Assembly: GCF_024508275.1 (NCBI RefSeq)
Contig: NZ_CP101989.1
Coordinates: forward strand, 2,914,001-2,978,000
Length of the DNA stretch: 64,000 nucleotides
Reading direction: 5' to 3'
DNA from: Cellulomonas wangsupingiae
Lineage (GTDB): Bacteria > Actinomycetota > Actinomycetes > Actinomycetales > Cellulomonadaceae
In this document: positions 8,948-18,231 of the stretch, piece after piece
Layout: the number at the start of each line of letters is the position of its first letter
Numbering within the stretch: position 1 is the first letter of the stretch
Notes under the pieces: generated by a model
What the model saw: only the letters and a program-made list of their open reading frames with translations
Told to the model about the DNA's origin: nothing
The model's database searches: none
Program-made: the position numbers and the translations under genes

Positions 8948-10666
8948 TCACAGGGCGAGGGTCGTGCGCACCTCGGGGTCCACGAGGGCCGTGGCCGCGG
9001 CACGCGCCTCGCGGGCCGTGCGCGCGTCGAGCGCGGCGGCCGCGATCTGCCCGCAGCGCGCCGAGGTGTGCCGCCGGACGGCGTACCGGGCCGCGGGCAG
9101 CGCACCGGGAGCCATCGACAGGCTCGTGACGCCGAGACCGACGAGCACGAGCGCCATCACCGGGTCCGCCGCCGACTCGCCGCACACCCCCACGGGCTTG
9201 CCGGTCGCGGCCCCGGCCCGTGCGGTCGCCGCGACCAGGTCGAGCACCGCCGGCTGCCAGGCGTCCAGCAGGTCGGCCAGCTCGCCGCGCAGCCGGTCCG
9301 TCGCCATCGCGTACTGGGCGAGGTCGTTCGTCCCGAGCGACACGAAGTCGACCTCCGCCAGGATGTCCCCGGCCCGCAGCGCCGCGGCGGGCACCTCCAC
9401 CATGACGCCCGCCGTCACGACGCCGGCGGCCCGCGCCCGCGCCGCGAAGTCGCGCGCCTCCTCGGGCGTCGCGATCATCGGGGCCATCACCCAGGGCGTG
9501 GCGCCGGTGGCGTCCTGCGCCCGGGCGAGTGCCGCGAGCTGGGTGTCGAGCAGCTCGGGGTGCGAGCGCACCAGGCGGTAGCCGCGCACCCCGAGCGCCG
9601 GGTTCTCCTCGTCCGGCTGGGTCGCGAAGGCCAGCGGCTTGTCGGCGCCCGCGTCGAGCGTGCGGACGACGACCTTGCGCCCGTCCGCCGCGCGCAGGAC
9701 GGCCGCGTAGGCCTCGGCCTGCTCCTCGACCGTCGGCGCCGCCTGCCGCTCGAGGAACAGCACCTCGGTGCGGAAGAGCCCGATGCCCTCGGCGACGGCG
9801 CCGACGCGCTCGGCGTCCGCCGGGGTGCCGATGTTGGCGAGCAGCGCGACCGCCTGCCCGTCCGCCGTGGCACCGGGCGCGGTGTCGGCCGCGAGCGCGG
9901 CCTGCGCGACCCGCCGCCGCTCGAAGGCGTCGCGCACCGCGTCGTCCGGGTCGGGCTGCACGGTGCCGGCGGCGGCGTCGACGGCGACCACCGTGCCGTC
10001 GGGCAGGTCCGCGGCGCCGGCGACGCGCACGACGCACGGCAGCCCGAGCTGACCGGCGATGATCGCCGTGTGACCCGTCGGCCCGCCCAGCTCGGTGACG
10101 ATGGCCAGCACCTTGTCCAGGTCGAGCGCGGCGGTGTCCGCCGGGGCGAGGTCGCGGGCGACGACGACCGACGCGCGATCGAGACGCGGCACGCCCGGGT
10201 CCGGCAGCCCCAGCGTGCGGGCGACGACGCGGTCGCGGACCGAGCGCAGGTCCGTGACCCGCTCGGCCAGGTAGCCGCCGGCCTGCTCGAACATCGTGGC
10301 GAACATCTCCACGACGCCGTCGATGGCGCCCACCGGGGGCTCGCCGGCGTCGACGCGGGTCAGCACCTGGCTGCGCAGCGCGGCGTCGTCCGCCATCTGC
10401 GCCGTGGCGGCCAGCACGTCGGCCACCGTGCCCGACGCGGCCGCGGCCTGCTCGCGCAGCCCGGCCGCGACCTCGGCGAACGCCCGCTCGACGGCGTCGT
10501 GGACACGCCCGGGCCCGGCCACCTCGCCGTCGACCACGAGCGGCGCGTCCGCGGGGACGGCCGGTGCGGCGCGCACCTGCGCGACGGGGCCGACGACGGC
10601 ACGTCGCCCCACGCCCACGCCCTGCAGCACGCCGCCGGCGGCTTCGTCGACCGTGGGGGCGGTCAT
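8948..10666 (-). CDS. ptsI: PTS Enzyme I (phosphoenolpyruvate-protein phosphotransferase)
   Basis: A 572-aa cytoplasmic enzyme that takes phosphate from PEP and passes it to HPr. The phospho-histidine is H199 in GGPTGHTAIIA. The PEP-binding half contains GLFRTEVLFLER, DEENPALGVRGYRL and the catalytic cysteine C495 in GVCGESAADP. It starts in a 4-nt ATGA overlap with ptsH, and is the last gene of the fructose PTS operon. Length and motif order are normal, so it should be a full general Enzyme I. Confidence 0.95.
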   Translation of the reverse strand: MTAPTVDEAAGGVLQGVGVGRRAVVGPVAQVRAAPAVPADAPLVVDGEVAGPGRVHDAVERAFAEVAAGLREQAAAASGTVADVLAATAQMADDAALRSQVLTRVDAGEPPVGAIDGVVEMFATMFEQAGGYLAERVTDLRSVRDRVVARTLGLPDPGVPRLDRASVVVARDLAPADTAALDLDKVLAIVTELGGPTGHTAIIAGQLGLPCVVRVAGAADLPDGTVVAVDAAAGTVQPDPDDAVRDAFERRRVAQAALAADTAPGATADGQAVALLANIGTPADAERVGAVAEGIGLFRTEVLFLERQAAPTVEEQAEAYAAVLRAADGRKVVVRTLDAGADKPLAFATQPDEENPALGVRGYRLVRSHPELLDTQLAALARAQDATGATPWVMAPMIATPEEARDFAARARAAGVVTAGVMVEVPAAALRAGDILAEVDFVSLGTNDLAQYAMATDRLRGELADLLDAWQPAVLDLVAATARAGAATGKPVGVCGESAADPVMALVLVGLGVTSLSMAPGALPAARYAVRRHTSARCGQIAAAALDARTAREARAAATALVDPEVRTTLAL

Positions 10667-10959
10667 GACGCGGCCGCGGTGCCCGGCGCGTCCGGCGCGT
10701 CGAGGTCCGTCGCGAGCAGCGCGACGAGCTCGTCGAGCACGCGGTCGGCGTCGGGTCCGTCGGCGGCGAGCGTCACCTCCTCGCCGTGCGGCACGCCGAG
10801 CGACATGACGAACAGGATGCTGGACGCGTCGACGGGCGCGCCGCCGGCCTTCGCGATGGTCACGGGGACCCCGCTCGCGGCGACGGCCTGGGTGAACAGC
10901 ATCGCGGGGCGGGCGTGCAGCCCCACGCGCGAGGCGACGGCGACGGTGCGCTCGGCCAT
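10663..10959 (-). CDS. ptsH: PTS phosphocarrier protein HPr
   Basis: A 98-aa HPr that shuttles phosphate from Enzyme I to the fructose EIIA. The phospho-acceptor is H15 in VGLHARPAM, and S46 (VDASSILF) corresponds to the regulatory serine of Gram-positive HPr. ATG 10959 is preceded by GGAGA at good spacing (reverse strand of 10964-10970), so the longer upstream frame is not used. It overlaps ptsI by 4 nt and lies 25 nt after the EIIBC gene. Confidence 0.95.
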   Translation of the reverse strand: MAERTVAVASRVGLHARPAMLFTQAVAASGVPVTIAKAGGAPVDASSILFVMSLGVPHGEEVTLAADGPDADRVLDELVALLATDLDAPDAPGTAAAS

Positions 10960-10984
10960 GGTGGTCTCCTTCGACGGGGAGGGA

Positions 10985-12553
10985 TCAGGCGGACCGGGCG
11001 ACGAGCGCGGGGTCGCGCTCCTCCTCGGCGGCACGCTCGGCGGCGACGACGGGATCGTGGGCCAGGGTCTTGAGGAGGACGACGATCACCGCGGTGACGA
11101 CCGTGCCGACGACGACCGCCGCCAGGAAGCCCAGCGGGTTGCCGATGAGGGGCAGCACCCACAAGCCGCCGTGCGGAGCGACGAGCGTCGAGCCGAAGCC
11201 CATGACGAGGGCGCCGGTCGCGGCGGACCCGACGACCGACGACACGATGACGCGCCACGGGTCGGCCGCCGCGAACGGGATCGCCCCCTCCGAGATGAAC
11301 GACGCCCCGAGCAGCCACGCCGCCTTCCCGTTCTCCTGCTCGACGTGCGTGAACAGCCGCTTGCGCACGGTCGTGGCGAGCGCCAGGGCCAGCGGTGCGA
11401 CCATCCCGGCGCCCATGACGGCGGCCATGATCCGGTACTGCGTCGCGTCGGCCGTGAGCCCTTCGGTGGCCAGCCCCGTGACCGCGAACGTGTACGCGAC
11501 CTTGTTGACGGGCCCGCCGAGGTCGAAGCCCATCATCGCGCCGAGGAGGAGGCCGAGCAGGACGGCACTGGACCCCGACAGGCCCTCCAGCCAGCTCGAC
11601 AGCCCTTCCATCGCGGCGGCGATGGGGCGTCCCAGCAGGACGAGCATGACGACGCCGACGATCGCTGACGACAGCAGGGGGATGACGACGACGGGCATGA
11701 TCCCGCGTACGCCCCGGGGGACGTTCCAGCGGCTGATCCACAGGGCCAGGCCGCCGGCGATGAAGCCGGTCACCAGACCACCCAGGAACCCGGCACCGAC
11801 GAACACCGCGGCGGCACCACCGAGGAACCCCGGCACGAGCCCCGGCCGGTCGGCGATCGCGTAGGCGATGAAGCCGGACAGCACGGGCACGAGGAACCCG
11901 AACGCGAGCTGCCCGGTCTTCAGCAGGATGACCGACCAGTCCTGCAGCGAGGCGGGGTCGAACGCGCCCACGACCTCGGCGGCGTCGACGTTCGTCACCT
12001 CGATCGCACCCTCGGCACCGCCCCACGCCACCTGCGCGAGCATGTAGGACAGCGCGATGAGGATCCCGCCGGCGGCGACGAACGGGATCATGTAGGACAC
12101 GCCCGTCATCAGCCACTGGCGCACCTTCGTCCCCGCCCCGGCGCCGCGGTCGCCCGCGGGCGCCGGTGCGGGCGTGGCGGCAGGGCGGTCGGCGGCGTGG
12201 GCCGGCCCGGTGCGCGCCTCCTCGGGGCGGGGGTCGGCCGTGGCGCCCGCCTGGACCGCGGCGACCGCGGCGGCGATGACGCCGGGCGCGTCGTGCACGG
12301 CCTTCTTCACGCCGACGTCGACGAAGGGCTTGCCGGCGAAGCGCTGCTTGTCCTTCACCTCCAGGTCGGCGGCGTAGATGACGCCGTCCGCGGCGGCGAT
12401 GACGGCGGGGTCGAGCGGGGTGGAACCGGCAGCGCCCTGCGTCTCGACGTGCACCTCGTGGCCGGCGGCCTTGCCCGCCTGCTCCAGCGCCTCGGCGGCC
12501 ATGTACGTGTGGGCGATCCCCGTGGGGCACGAGGAGACGGCGACGAGCTTCAT
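10985..12553 (-). CDS. fruA: Fructose-specific PTS EIIBC permease
   Basis: A 522-aa membrane permease that imports fructose as fructose-1-phosphate. The N-terminal EIIB domain (about 1-100) has the phospho-cysteine C9 in SSCPTGIAHT. A Pro/Ala-rich linker (about 105-140) leads to an EIIC domain with roughly ten membrane segments, including MTGVSYMIPFVAAGGILIAL, GFDLGGPVNKVAYTFAV and EGAIPFAAADPWRV, all typical of the fructose subfamily. It starts in an ATGA overlap with the EIIA gene. The EIIA domain, fused in some homologues, is separate here. Confidence 0.93.
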   Translation of the reverse strand: MKLVAVSSCPTGIAHTYMAAEALEQAGKAAGHEVHVETQGAAGSTPLDPAVIAAADGVIYAADLEVKDKQRFAGKPFVDVGVKKAVHDAPGVIAAAVAAVQAGATADPRPEEARTGPAHAADRPAATPAPAPAGDRGAGAGTKVRQWLMTGVSYMIPFVAAGGILIALSYMLAQVAWGGAEGAIEVTNVDAAEVVGAFDPASLQDWSVILLKTGQLAFGFLVPVLSGFIAYAIADRPGLVPGFLGGAAAVFVGAGFLGGLVTGFIAGGLALWISRWNVPRGVRGIMPVVVIPLLSSAIVGVVMLVLLGRPIAAAMEGLSSWLEGLSGSSAVLLGLLLGAMMGFDLGGPVNKVAYTFAVTGLATEGLTADATQYRIMAAVMGAGMVAPLALALATTVRKRLFTHVEQENGKAAWLLGASFISEGAIPFAAADPWRVIVSSVVGSAATGALVMGFGSTLVAPHGGLWVLPLIGNPLGFLAAVVVGTVVTAVIVVLLKTLAHDPVVAAERAAEEERDPALVARSA

Positions 12554-13011
12554 GACGGGACCACCTCTCGGGTGACGATCTGCGCGACGGTCGCGGCGTC
12601 CGGCGCCTCGAGGAGCGAGGTGCGGAACTCCTCGTGCACCAGCCGCCGGGCGAGGGCGGCCAGGATCTGCAGGTGGTCGGCGTCGCCCGAGGCGGGTGCG
12701 GCGATGAGGAACACGAGCCGGGCCGGGCCGTCGGGCGCCCCCCAGTCGACGCCCTGCGCCAGCTTGCCGACGGCGAGGCTCGGGGCGACGACGTGCTCGG
12801 AGCGGGCGTGGGGCAGGCCGATGCCGCCGGGCATGCCGGTGGCCATCTGCGCCTCGCGCGCCGCGACGTCGGCCGCGAAGCCGTCGCCGTCCGACACGCG
12901 TCCGGCTGCGACGAGCAGGTCGATGAGGCGACGCGTCACCTCGGTGCGGTCGGCGGCCACCAGGTCGACGGCGACGAGGTCGGCGGTGATGAGCGGGGTG
13001 GTCGTGCCCAT
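12550..13011 (-). CDS. Fructose PTS EIIA component
   Basis: A 153-aa cytoplasmic EIIA of the mannitol/fructose (PTS_EIIA_2) family. The phospho-histidine is H68 in GIGLPHARSEHV, followed by VFLIAAPASGDADHLQIL and a C-terminal LARRLVHEEF segment. ATG 13011 lies 1 nt after the fruK stop and has AGGAG 8 nt upstream. It links HPr to the EIIB cysteine of the next gene. Its order between fruK and fruA supports fructose specificity. Confidence 0.92.
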   Translation of the reverse strand: MGTTTPLITADLVAVDLVAADRTEVTRRLIDLLVAAGRVSDGDGFAADVAAREAQMATGMPGGIGLPHARSEHVVAPSLAVGKLAQGVDWGAPDGPARLVFLIAAPASGDADHLQILAALARRLVHEEFRTSLLEAPDAATVAQIVTREVVPS

Positions 13012-13012
13012 G

Positions 13013-14008
13013 TCACAGCTCCTTGAGTGCGAGGCCGGGGTCGGGGCCCTCGACGACGCGGACCGCGTCGAGGTCGAGCTGGGCGGGTGAGGGGACCTCG
13101 GTGCCGGGCAGCAGCACCGCGGCGCGCCCCCACGCCACACCGTTGCGGAGCCGCTCGGCACCCGTGCCGGTGCCGGCGAGGAAGCCGGCGACCGTCGAGT
13201 CGCCGGCCCCGACGGTGGACAGCGGCACGAGCGGGGGGCCGCCGGCCCACCAGGTGGCGTCGTCCAGCACCAGCAGCGCACCGTGCGCGCCGAGGCTGAC
13301 GAGGACGGCCGACGTGCCGAGCGCGATGACCTCCCGCGCGGCCGCGACGACGTCGCCGACGGTGACGAGGTCACCTCCGACGAGCTCGGCGAGCTCCTCG
13401 GCGTTCGGCTTGATGAGGCACAGCCCGCCGGCCCGCACGGCGCGCGCGAGCGGCGTCCCGGACGTGTCGAGCACCACGGGGACGCCGTAGCGCCCGGCCA
13501 GGCCCGCGAGGCGGACGAAGAAGACGTCGCCGGCGCCCGCCGGGAGCGACCCCGCGGCGACGACCGCGCGCGGCGCGGTGGCGAGCTGGTCCTCCACCGC
13601 CGCGAGCAGGGCGTCGACCTCGGCGTCGGACAGCCGCGGGCCGGGCGCGTTGACCTTGGTGGTCACGCCGTCGGCCTCGACGAGCGTGATGTTGGTGCGG
13701 GTGTCACCGCTGACCGGCACCGGCACGGCGGGCACCCCGTGCTCCGCGAGCAGCGTGACGAGCCGCGTCCCGTCGGCGCCCCCGACCGGGACGACCGCGA
13801 GCGCCGCCTCCCCGTGCCGGACCAGCGCCCGCGCGACGTTGATGCCCTTGCCGCCCGGGTGCACGTGCACCCCGTGCGCCCGGTTCACCTCACCGACCTC
13901 GAGACGGTCGAGCTCGAGCGCACGGTCCAGGCTGGGGTTGGGCGTGACCGTGACGACCGTGCGTGCGCTGCTCGTCGCACCCGGCCCACGCGTCGTCGCG
14001 TCCGTCAT
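13013..14008 (-). CDS. fruK: 1-phosphofructokinase
   Basis: A 331-aa PfkB-family sugar kinase that turns fructose-1-phosphate into fructose-1,6-bisphosphate. It has TVTPNPSLDRAL at the N-terminus, HPGGKGINVARAL in the substrate lid region, and STVGAGDSTVAGFLAG with the catalytic aspartate near the C-terminus. I use ATG 14008 (MTDATTRG); an in-frame ATG at 14032 is an alternative and neither has a strong ribosome-binding site. It is the first gene of the fructose operon, so PEP-to-fructose transfer and the next glycolytic step are encoded together. No DeoR-type repressor gene is adjacent. Confidence 0.92.
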   Translation of the reverse strand: MTDATTRGPGATSSARTVVTVTPNPSLDRALELDRLEVGEVNRAHGVHVHPGGKGINVARALVRHGEAALAVVPVGGADGTRLVTLLAEHGVPAVPVPVSGDTRTNITLVEADGVTTKVNAPGPRLSDAEVDALLAAVEDQLATAPRAVVAAGSLPAGAGDVFFVRLAGLAGRYGVPVVLDTSGTPLARAVRAGGLCLIKPNAEELAELVGGDLVTVGDVVAAAREVIALGTSAVLVSLGAHGALLVLDDATWWAGGPPLVPLSTVGAGDSTVAGFLAGTGTGAERLRNGVAWGRAAVLLPGTEVPSPAQLDLDAVRVVEGPDPGLALKEL

Positions 14009-14107
14009 GTCCACATCGCCCCCGGGGCCCATCCTGCGCCCGCGGGTCGCTGCGCGCACGCGCCCGTGTCGCGCAGGTCACCTTTCCTCGCCCCGGGGTC
14101 GATGGGC

Positions 14108-14126
14108 TAAGGTAAGCCTCACCTAC
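14108..14126 (+). promoter_or_regulatory. DtxR/IdeR-type iron box
   Basis: The sequence TAAGGTAAGCCTCACCTAC matches 17 of 19 positions of the actinobacterial iron-box consensus TWAGGTWAGSCTWACCTWA. It lies 79 nt before the siderophore-binding lipoprotein gene. By analogy with known IdeR/DtxR targets, iron-loaded repressor would bind here and shut off the uptake operon when iron is sufficient. It also lies about 100 nt upstream of divergent fruK, where regulation seems unlikely. Confidence 0.85.
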
Positions 14127-14204
14127 AGAGCCCGCCTCCCGCGGGCCCGTCGGACGGGCGCCCGCGCGCCGTCGTGACGACTGCGACCTCCCTGAAGGAC
14201 CACC

Positions 14205-15266
14205 ATGCGCACTGCGCTCTCCCGCCGCGCCTTGCGACCGCTGGTCGCCGCGACCGCCGCGTCGCTCCTCCTCGCCGCCTGCGCCTCGGGCGGCACGGAC
14301 GACCCCGCGGACGCCGCGGCCACGTCCGGCGCCTCGGACGACGTCTTCCCCGTGACCCTGACGAACACCTTCGGCGAGACGACGATCGAGTCGGAGCCCA
14401 CGGCCGTCGCCACCGTCAACTGGGGCAACCACGACGTGCCGATCGCGCTCGGCATCGTCCCCGTCGGGTTCGCGGGGGCGACCTACGGCGACGACGACGG
14501 GGACGGCGTGCACCCCTGGACGTACGAGGGCCTCGAGGCGCTCGACGCGACCGGTGACGACCTGCCCGTGCTCTTCGACGAGACCGACGGCATCCCGTAC
14601 GAGGCCGTCAACAACACGTCCCCCGACGTCGTCCTCGCGGCGTACTCCGGCCTCACGGAGGACGACTGGACGACGCTGTCGCAGATCGCGCCCACCGTCT
14701 CGTACCCGCAGTTCGCGTGGGGCACGAACTGGAAGGACATGGCGCTGGTCAACGGCGAGGCGCTCGGCCGCAAGGCCGACGCGCAGGCGCTCGTGAACGA
14801 CGTCCTCGCCCAGATCGACGACGCGCTCGCCGAGCGCCCTGACGTCGAGGGCAAGACCGTCGCGTTCACGTGGCTGGACCCCGCCGACCCCAGCACCATC
14901 GGCGTCTACACGCCGCTCGACGCGCGCGTGCAGCTCCTCGCGGACCTCGGCATGACCAACGCGCCGTCCGTCCTCGAGCTCGCGGGTGACACCGACCAGT
15001 TCTTCGTCGACCTCGCCGCCGAGCAGGCCGACGCGCTGTCGGACGTGGACGTCCTGGCGACCTACGGCGACGACACCACGCTCGCCCGGCTGCAGGCCGA
15101 CCCGCTGCTCAGCAAGATCCCGGCCGTCGCCCGCGGGTCGGTGGCCGTGATCCCCGACGGCGTGCCGCTGGCCTCGGCCACGTCGGGCCCGACCATCCTG
15201 TCGGTGCCGTGGGCCCTCGACGCGTACCTCGACATCTTCCAGGGTGCCGCCGAGCGCGTCGGATGA
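14205..15266 (+). CDS. Iron-siderophore ABC transporter substrate-binding lipoprotein
   Basis: A 353-aa FepB/FecB-type binding protein. The N-terminus is a lipoprotein signal peptide with lipobox LLAAC, cysteine at 26, followed by a Gly/Asp/Ala-rich linker. The mature part has the class III binding-protein pattern (FPVTLTNTFGETTIESEPTA, then NTSPDVVLAAYSGLTEDDW). AAGGA precedes the ATG at good spacing. It heads a four-gene operon in which each gene overlaps the next by 4 nt, and an iron box lies upstream. The siderophore bound cannot be told from sequence. Confidence 0.92.
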   Translation: MRTALSRRALRPLVAATAASLLLAACASGGTDDPADAAATSGASDDVFPVTLTNTFGETTIESEPTAVATVNWGNHDVPIALGIVPVGFAGATYGDDDGDGVHPWTYEGLEALDATGDDLPVLFDETDGIPYEAVNNTSPDVVLAAYSGLTEDDWTTLSQIAPTVSYPQFAWGTNWKDMALVNGEALGRKADAQALVNDVLAQIDDALAERPDVEGKTVAFTWLDPADPSTIGVYTPLDARVQLLADLGMTNAPSVLELAGDTDQFFVDLAAEQADALSDVDVLATYGDDTTLARLQADPLLSKIPAVARGSVAVIPDGVPLASATSGPTILSVPWALDAYLDIFQGAAERVG

Positions 15267-16318
15267 CCCTGACCGCCGCACCGGGGACGCCGGCCGCACC
15301 CTCGCGGGTGGGGCCGGCGTCCCTGCGCCGTCGGCGCGCCCTCGGGCTCGCCGCGTGCGTCGTGGCGGTGCTGCTGGCCGTGGTCGCGTCGCTCGCGTTC
15401 GGCGCGCGGGTCGTCGGGTGGTCCGACGTCGTCGCCGGCGTGCTGCACCCCGACACCTCGGACATCGCCCAGGCCGCCGTGCAGTCGCGGGTCCCGCGCA
15501 CGGTCCTCGGCCTGCTCGTGGGGGCGGCGCTCGGCATGGGCGGTGCGGTCCTGCAGGGGCTGACGCGCAACCCGCTCGCGGACCCCGCCCTGCTCGGCAT
15601 CAGCTCCGGGGCGTCGCTCGCCGTCGTCCTCGGCATCATGCTGCTCGGCCTGTCGACCCTCACGCAGTACGTGTGGTTCGCGTTCGCGGGCGCCGGCCTG
15701 GCCTCCCTGCTGGTCTACGCGATCGGGTCGCTCGGCCGTGAGGGCGCGACGCCCCTGAAGCTCGCCCTCGCAGGTGCCGCCACCACCGCGGCGCTCGGGT
15801 CCGGCGTCTCCATGGTCCTGCTGTCCCGCACCGACGTGCTCGACACGTTCCGGTTCTGGCAGGTCGGGTCCCTCGGCCGCGCCTCGTTCACGGAGATCGG
15901 CCAGGTCCTGCCGTTCCTCGTCGCGGGCGCCGCGCTGGCGGTCGGCTGCGCGCGCGGCATGGACGCCATCGCGCTCGGCGACGACGTCGCCGTCGGGCTC
16001 GGGCAGCGTGTCGGCGTCGTGCGGGCCGTCGGTGGGGGCGCCGCCGTCCTGCTGTGCGGCACGGCCGTCGCCGCGGCTGGCCCCATCGGCTTCGTCGGCC
16101 TCGTCATGCCGCACCTCGCCCGCACGTTCACCGGGCCCAGCCACCGCTGGCTGCTGCCGTGCTCCGCGGCGCTCGGGGCCGCGCTCCTGCTGGCGGCCGA
16201 CGTCGTCGGCCGCGTCGTGGCCCGCCCCCAGGAGCTCGAGGTCGGGATCGTCACCGCAGTCCTCGGTGCGCCGGTGTTCATCGCGATCATCCGACGACGC
16301 AAGGTGAGCGAGCTGTGA
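15263..16318 (+). CDS. Iron-siderophore ABC transporter permease (FecCD family), first subunit
   Basis: A 351-aa BtuC/FecCD-type permease with about nine to ten membrane helices. Typical segments are RVPRTVLGLLVGAALGMGGA, LQGLTRNPLADPALLGISSG and AAGPIGFVGLVMPHLARTFTG, the last near the site that contacts the ATPase. It starts in the stop of the binding-protein gene (ATGA). With the next permease it should form a heterodimeric channel in the cytoplasmic membrane for ferric-siderophore import. Confidence 0.93.
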   Translation: MTLTAAPGTPAAPSRVGPASLRRRRALGLAACVVAVLLAVVASLAFGARVVGWSDVVAGVLHPDTSDIAQAAVQSRVPRTVLGLLVGAALGMGGAVLQGLTRNPLADPALLGISSGASLAVVLGIMLLGLSTLTQYVWFAFAGAGLASLLVYAIGSLGREGATPLKLALAGAATTAALGSGVSMVLLSRTDVLDTFRFWQVGSLGRASFTEIGQVLPFLVAGAALAVGCARGMDAIALGDDVAVGLGQRVGVVRAVGGGAAVLLCGTAVAAAGPIGFVGLVMPHLARTFTGPSHRWLLPCSAALGAALLLAADVVGRVVARPQELEVGIVTAVLGAPVFIAIIRRRKVSEL

Positions 16319-17367
16319 CCGCCGTCCTGCCGGACGCCCCGGCCACCGGCGTCGTCGTGGCCCGCGGCCGGCGCGCCCGCACGCGGCGCGCCCGCGCCGT
16401 GGTGCTCGTGCTGCTGCTCGCGGTGCTCGCGGTCGCCGTCGTGGCGCTGTGCGTCGGGGAGCGGACCTACACGCCGGTGCAGGTGCTGCGCGTGCTGCTC
16501 GGCGAGGAGGTGCCGGGGGCGTCCTTCAACGTCGGCGTGCTGCGGGCGCCGCGGGTCCTGACGGGGATGCTCGTGGGCCTCGCGTTCGGGATGGGCGGCG
16601 TCGTGTTCCAGACGATGCTGCGCAACCCCCTGGCCAGCCCCGACATCATCGGCGTGAGCGCGGGCTCGAGCGCCGCCGCGGTCGTCGCCATCACGATGTT
16701 CGGGTTGTCCGGCGCGTCGCTCTCGCTCGTCGCCGTGGTCGCAGGGCTCGGCGTCGCGGCGGTGATCTACGCGCTGTCCTGGCGCAACGGCGTCCAGGGG
16801 GCGCGGCTCGTCCTGATCGGCATCGCCGTGGGCGCCATGCTCGACTCCGTCATCGCCTACGCGATGACGCGGGCGGGCGTGTACGACGCGGGCGAGGCGC
16901 TGCGGTGGCTCACGGGATCGCTGAACTCCGCCTTCTGGGCGGGCGTCGGCCCGCTCGCGGCCGCGCTCGCCGTCCTGGTGCCCCTGCTCCTGGCGCTGGC
17001 CCGCCGGCTGCCCGCGCTGCAGCTCGGCGACGACGCGGCCGCCGGGCTCGGCGTCGCGCCCGACCGGTCGCGCCTCTACCTGCTGCTCGTCGCGGTCGCC
17101 GTGATCGCGGTGGCGACGGCGGCGTCCGGACCGATCGCGTTCGTCGCCTTCCTGTCCGGGCCCATCGCGCACCGGCTGCTGCGCGGCGCCGGCTCCCTGG
17201 TCGTGCCCGCGGGGCTCGTCGGCGTGCTGCTCGTGCTGGTGGGCGACCTCGTCGGGCAGCACCTGCTGGGTCACCGCTTCCCGGTCGGCGTCGTCACCGG
17301 CGTCCTCGGGGCGCCCTACCTGCTCTGGCTGCTCGCCAGGACCAACCGTTCCGGAGGCTCCCTGTGA
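16315..17367 (+). CDS. Iron-siderophore ABC transporter permease (FecCD family), second subunit
   Basis: A 350-aa FecCD-type permease paralogous to its neighbour, with RAPRVLTGMLVGLAFGMGG, FQTMLRNPLASPDIIGVSAG and ASGPIAFVAFLSGPIAHRLL. The start is GTG 16315, overlapping the previous stop (GTGA). The first 20 residues are arginine-rich, and the first membrane helix begins near residue 24. It pairs with the first permease and the following ATPase. Confidence 0.93.
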   Translation: MTAVLPDAPATGVVVARGRRARTRRARAVVLVLLLAVLAVAVVALCVGERTYTPVQVLRVLLGEEVPGASFNVGVLRAPRVLTGMLVGLAFGMGGVVFQTMLRNPLASPDIIGVSAGSSAAAVVAITMFGLSGASLSLVAVVAGLGVAAVIYALSWRNGVQGARLVLIGIAVGAMLDSVIAYAMTRAGVYDAGEALRWLTGSLNSAFWAGVGPLAAALAVLVPLLLALARRLPALQLGDDAAAGLGVAPDRSRLYLLLVAVAVIAVATAASGPIAFVAFLSGPIAHRLLRGAGSLVVPAGLVGVLLVLVGDLVGQHLLGHRFPVGVVTGVLGAPYLLWLLARTNRSGGSL

Positions 17368-18227
17368 CGGACTCCCCCGCTCCCCACACGCTCGCGGTCG
17401 AGGCCGTCACCGTCGGGTACGACGACCGCGTCGTCGTGCACGACATGACGCTGGAGGTCGTGCCGGGCGCCGTCACGGCGATCGTGGGCGCCAACGGCTG
17501 CGGCAAGTCGACGCTGCTGCGCGCCATGGCCCGTCTGCTGCCGGCGCGCACGGGTCGCGTGCTCCTCGACGGCGTGCCGATCGACACGATCCCGTCGCGC
17601 CAGGTGGCGACCGTGCTGGGCCTGCTCCCGCAGTCGCCGGTGTGCCCGGAGGGCATCGCCGTGGCCGACCTCGTGGGGCGCGGGCGGTACCCGCACCAGG
17701 GCTGGTTCCGTCGGTGGACCGCGGACGACGACGCCGTCGTCGAGCAGGCGCTCGTGGCCACCGACATCCTCGACCTCGCGGACCGCCCCGTCGACGAGCT
17801 GTCCGGCGGGCAGCGCCAGCGCGTCTGGATCGCGATGGCCCTCGCGCAGCAGACCGACGTCCTCCTGCTCGACGAGCCGACGACGTTCCTCGACGTCGCC
17901 CACCAGGTCGACGTCCTCGACCTGCTGGTGGACCTCAACCGCGAGCGCGGCACGACCATCGTCATGGTGCTGCACGACCTCAACCTGGCCGCCCGGTACG
18001 CCGACAGCCTGGTGGCGCTGACCGACGGCCGCCTGTACGCGCAGGGCGACCCGGCGCAGGTCGTCACCGAGCAGATGGTGCAGGACGTGTTCGGCATGAC
18101 CGCGCGCGTCGTGCCGGACCCCGTCAGCGGCACGCCGCTGGTGCTGCCGGTGGGACGCCACCGGGCCCGGCAGGCGCCGTCCGCCGCGGCGCTCACCGAG
18201 CGGTCGGTCTCCCTGCCCGTACCGTGA
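17364..18227 (+). CDS. Iron-siderophore ABC transporter ATP-binding protein
   Basis: A 287-aa FepC/FecE-type ATPase. Motifs in order: Walker A GANGCGKST (about 39-47), Q-loop region LLPQSP, signature LSGGQRQRVWIAMAL, Walker B VLLLDEPTTFLD and switch histidine VLHDLNLA. The FLD-variant D-loop and ARYADSLVAL ending are usual for iron-chelate importers. The start is GTG 17364 in a 4-nt overlap with the permease. It powers the importer encoded by the preceding genes. Confidence 0.94.
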   Translation: MTDSPAPHTLAVEAVTVGYDDRVVVHDMTLEVVPGAVTAIVGANGCGKSTLLRAMARLLPARTGRVLLDGVPIDTIPSRQVATVLGLLPQSPVCPEGIAVADLVGRGRYPHQGWFRRWTADDDAVVEQALVATDILDLADRPVDELSGGQRQRVWIAMALAQQTDVLLLDEPTTFLDVAHQVDVLDLLVDLNRERGTTIVMVLHDLNLAARYADSLVALTDGRLYAQGDPAQVVTEQMVQDVFGMTARVVPDPVSGTPLVLPVGRHRARQAPSAAALTERSVSLPVP

Positions 18228-18231
18228 GGAG

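Noticed and set aside
8513-11668. A 1051-codon plus-strand open frame across aldehyde dehydrogenase, ptsI and ptsH
   Set aside because: Antisense to well-supported genes with conserved catalytic motifs; the translation is Arg/Gly/Asp-rich without any recognised domain.
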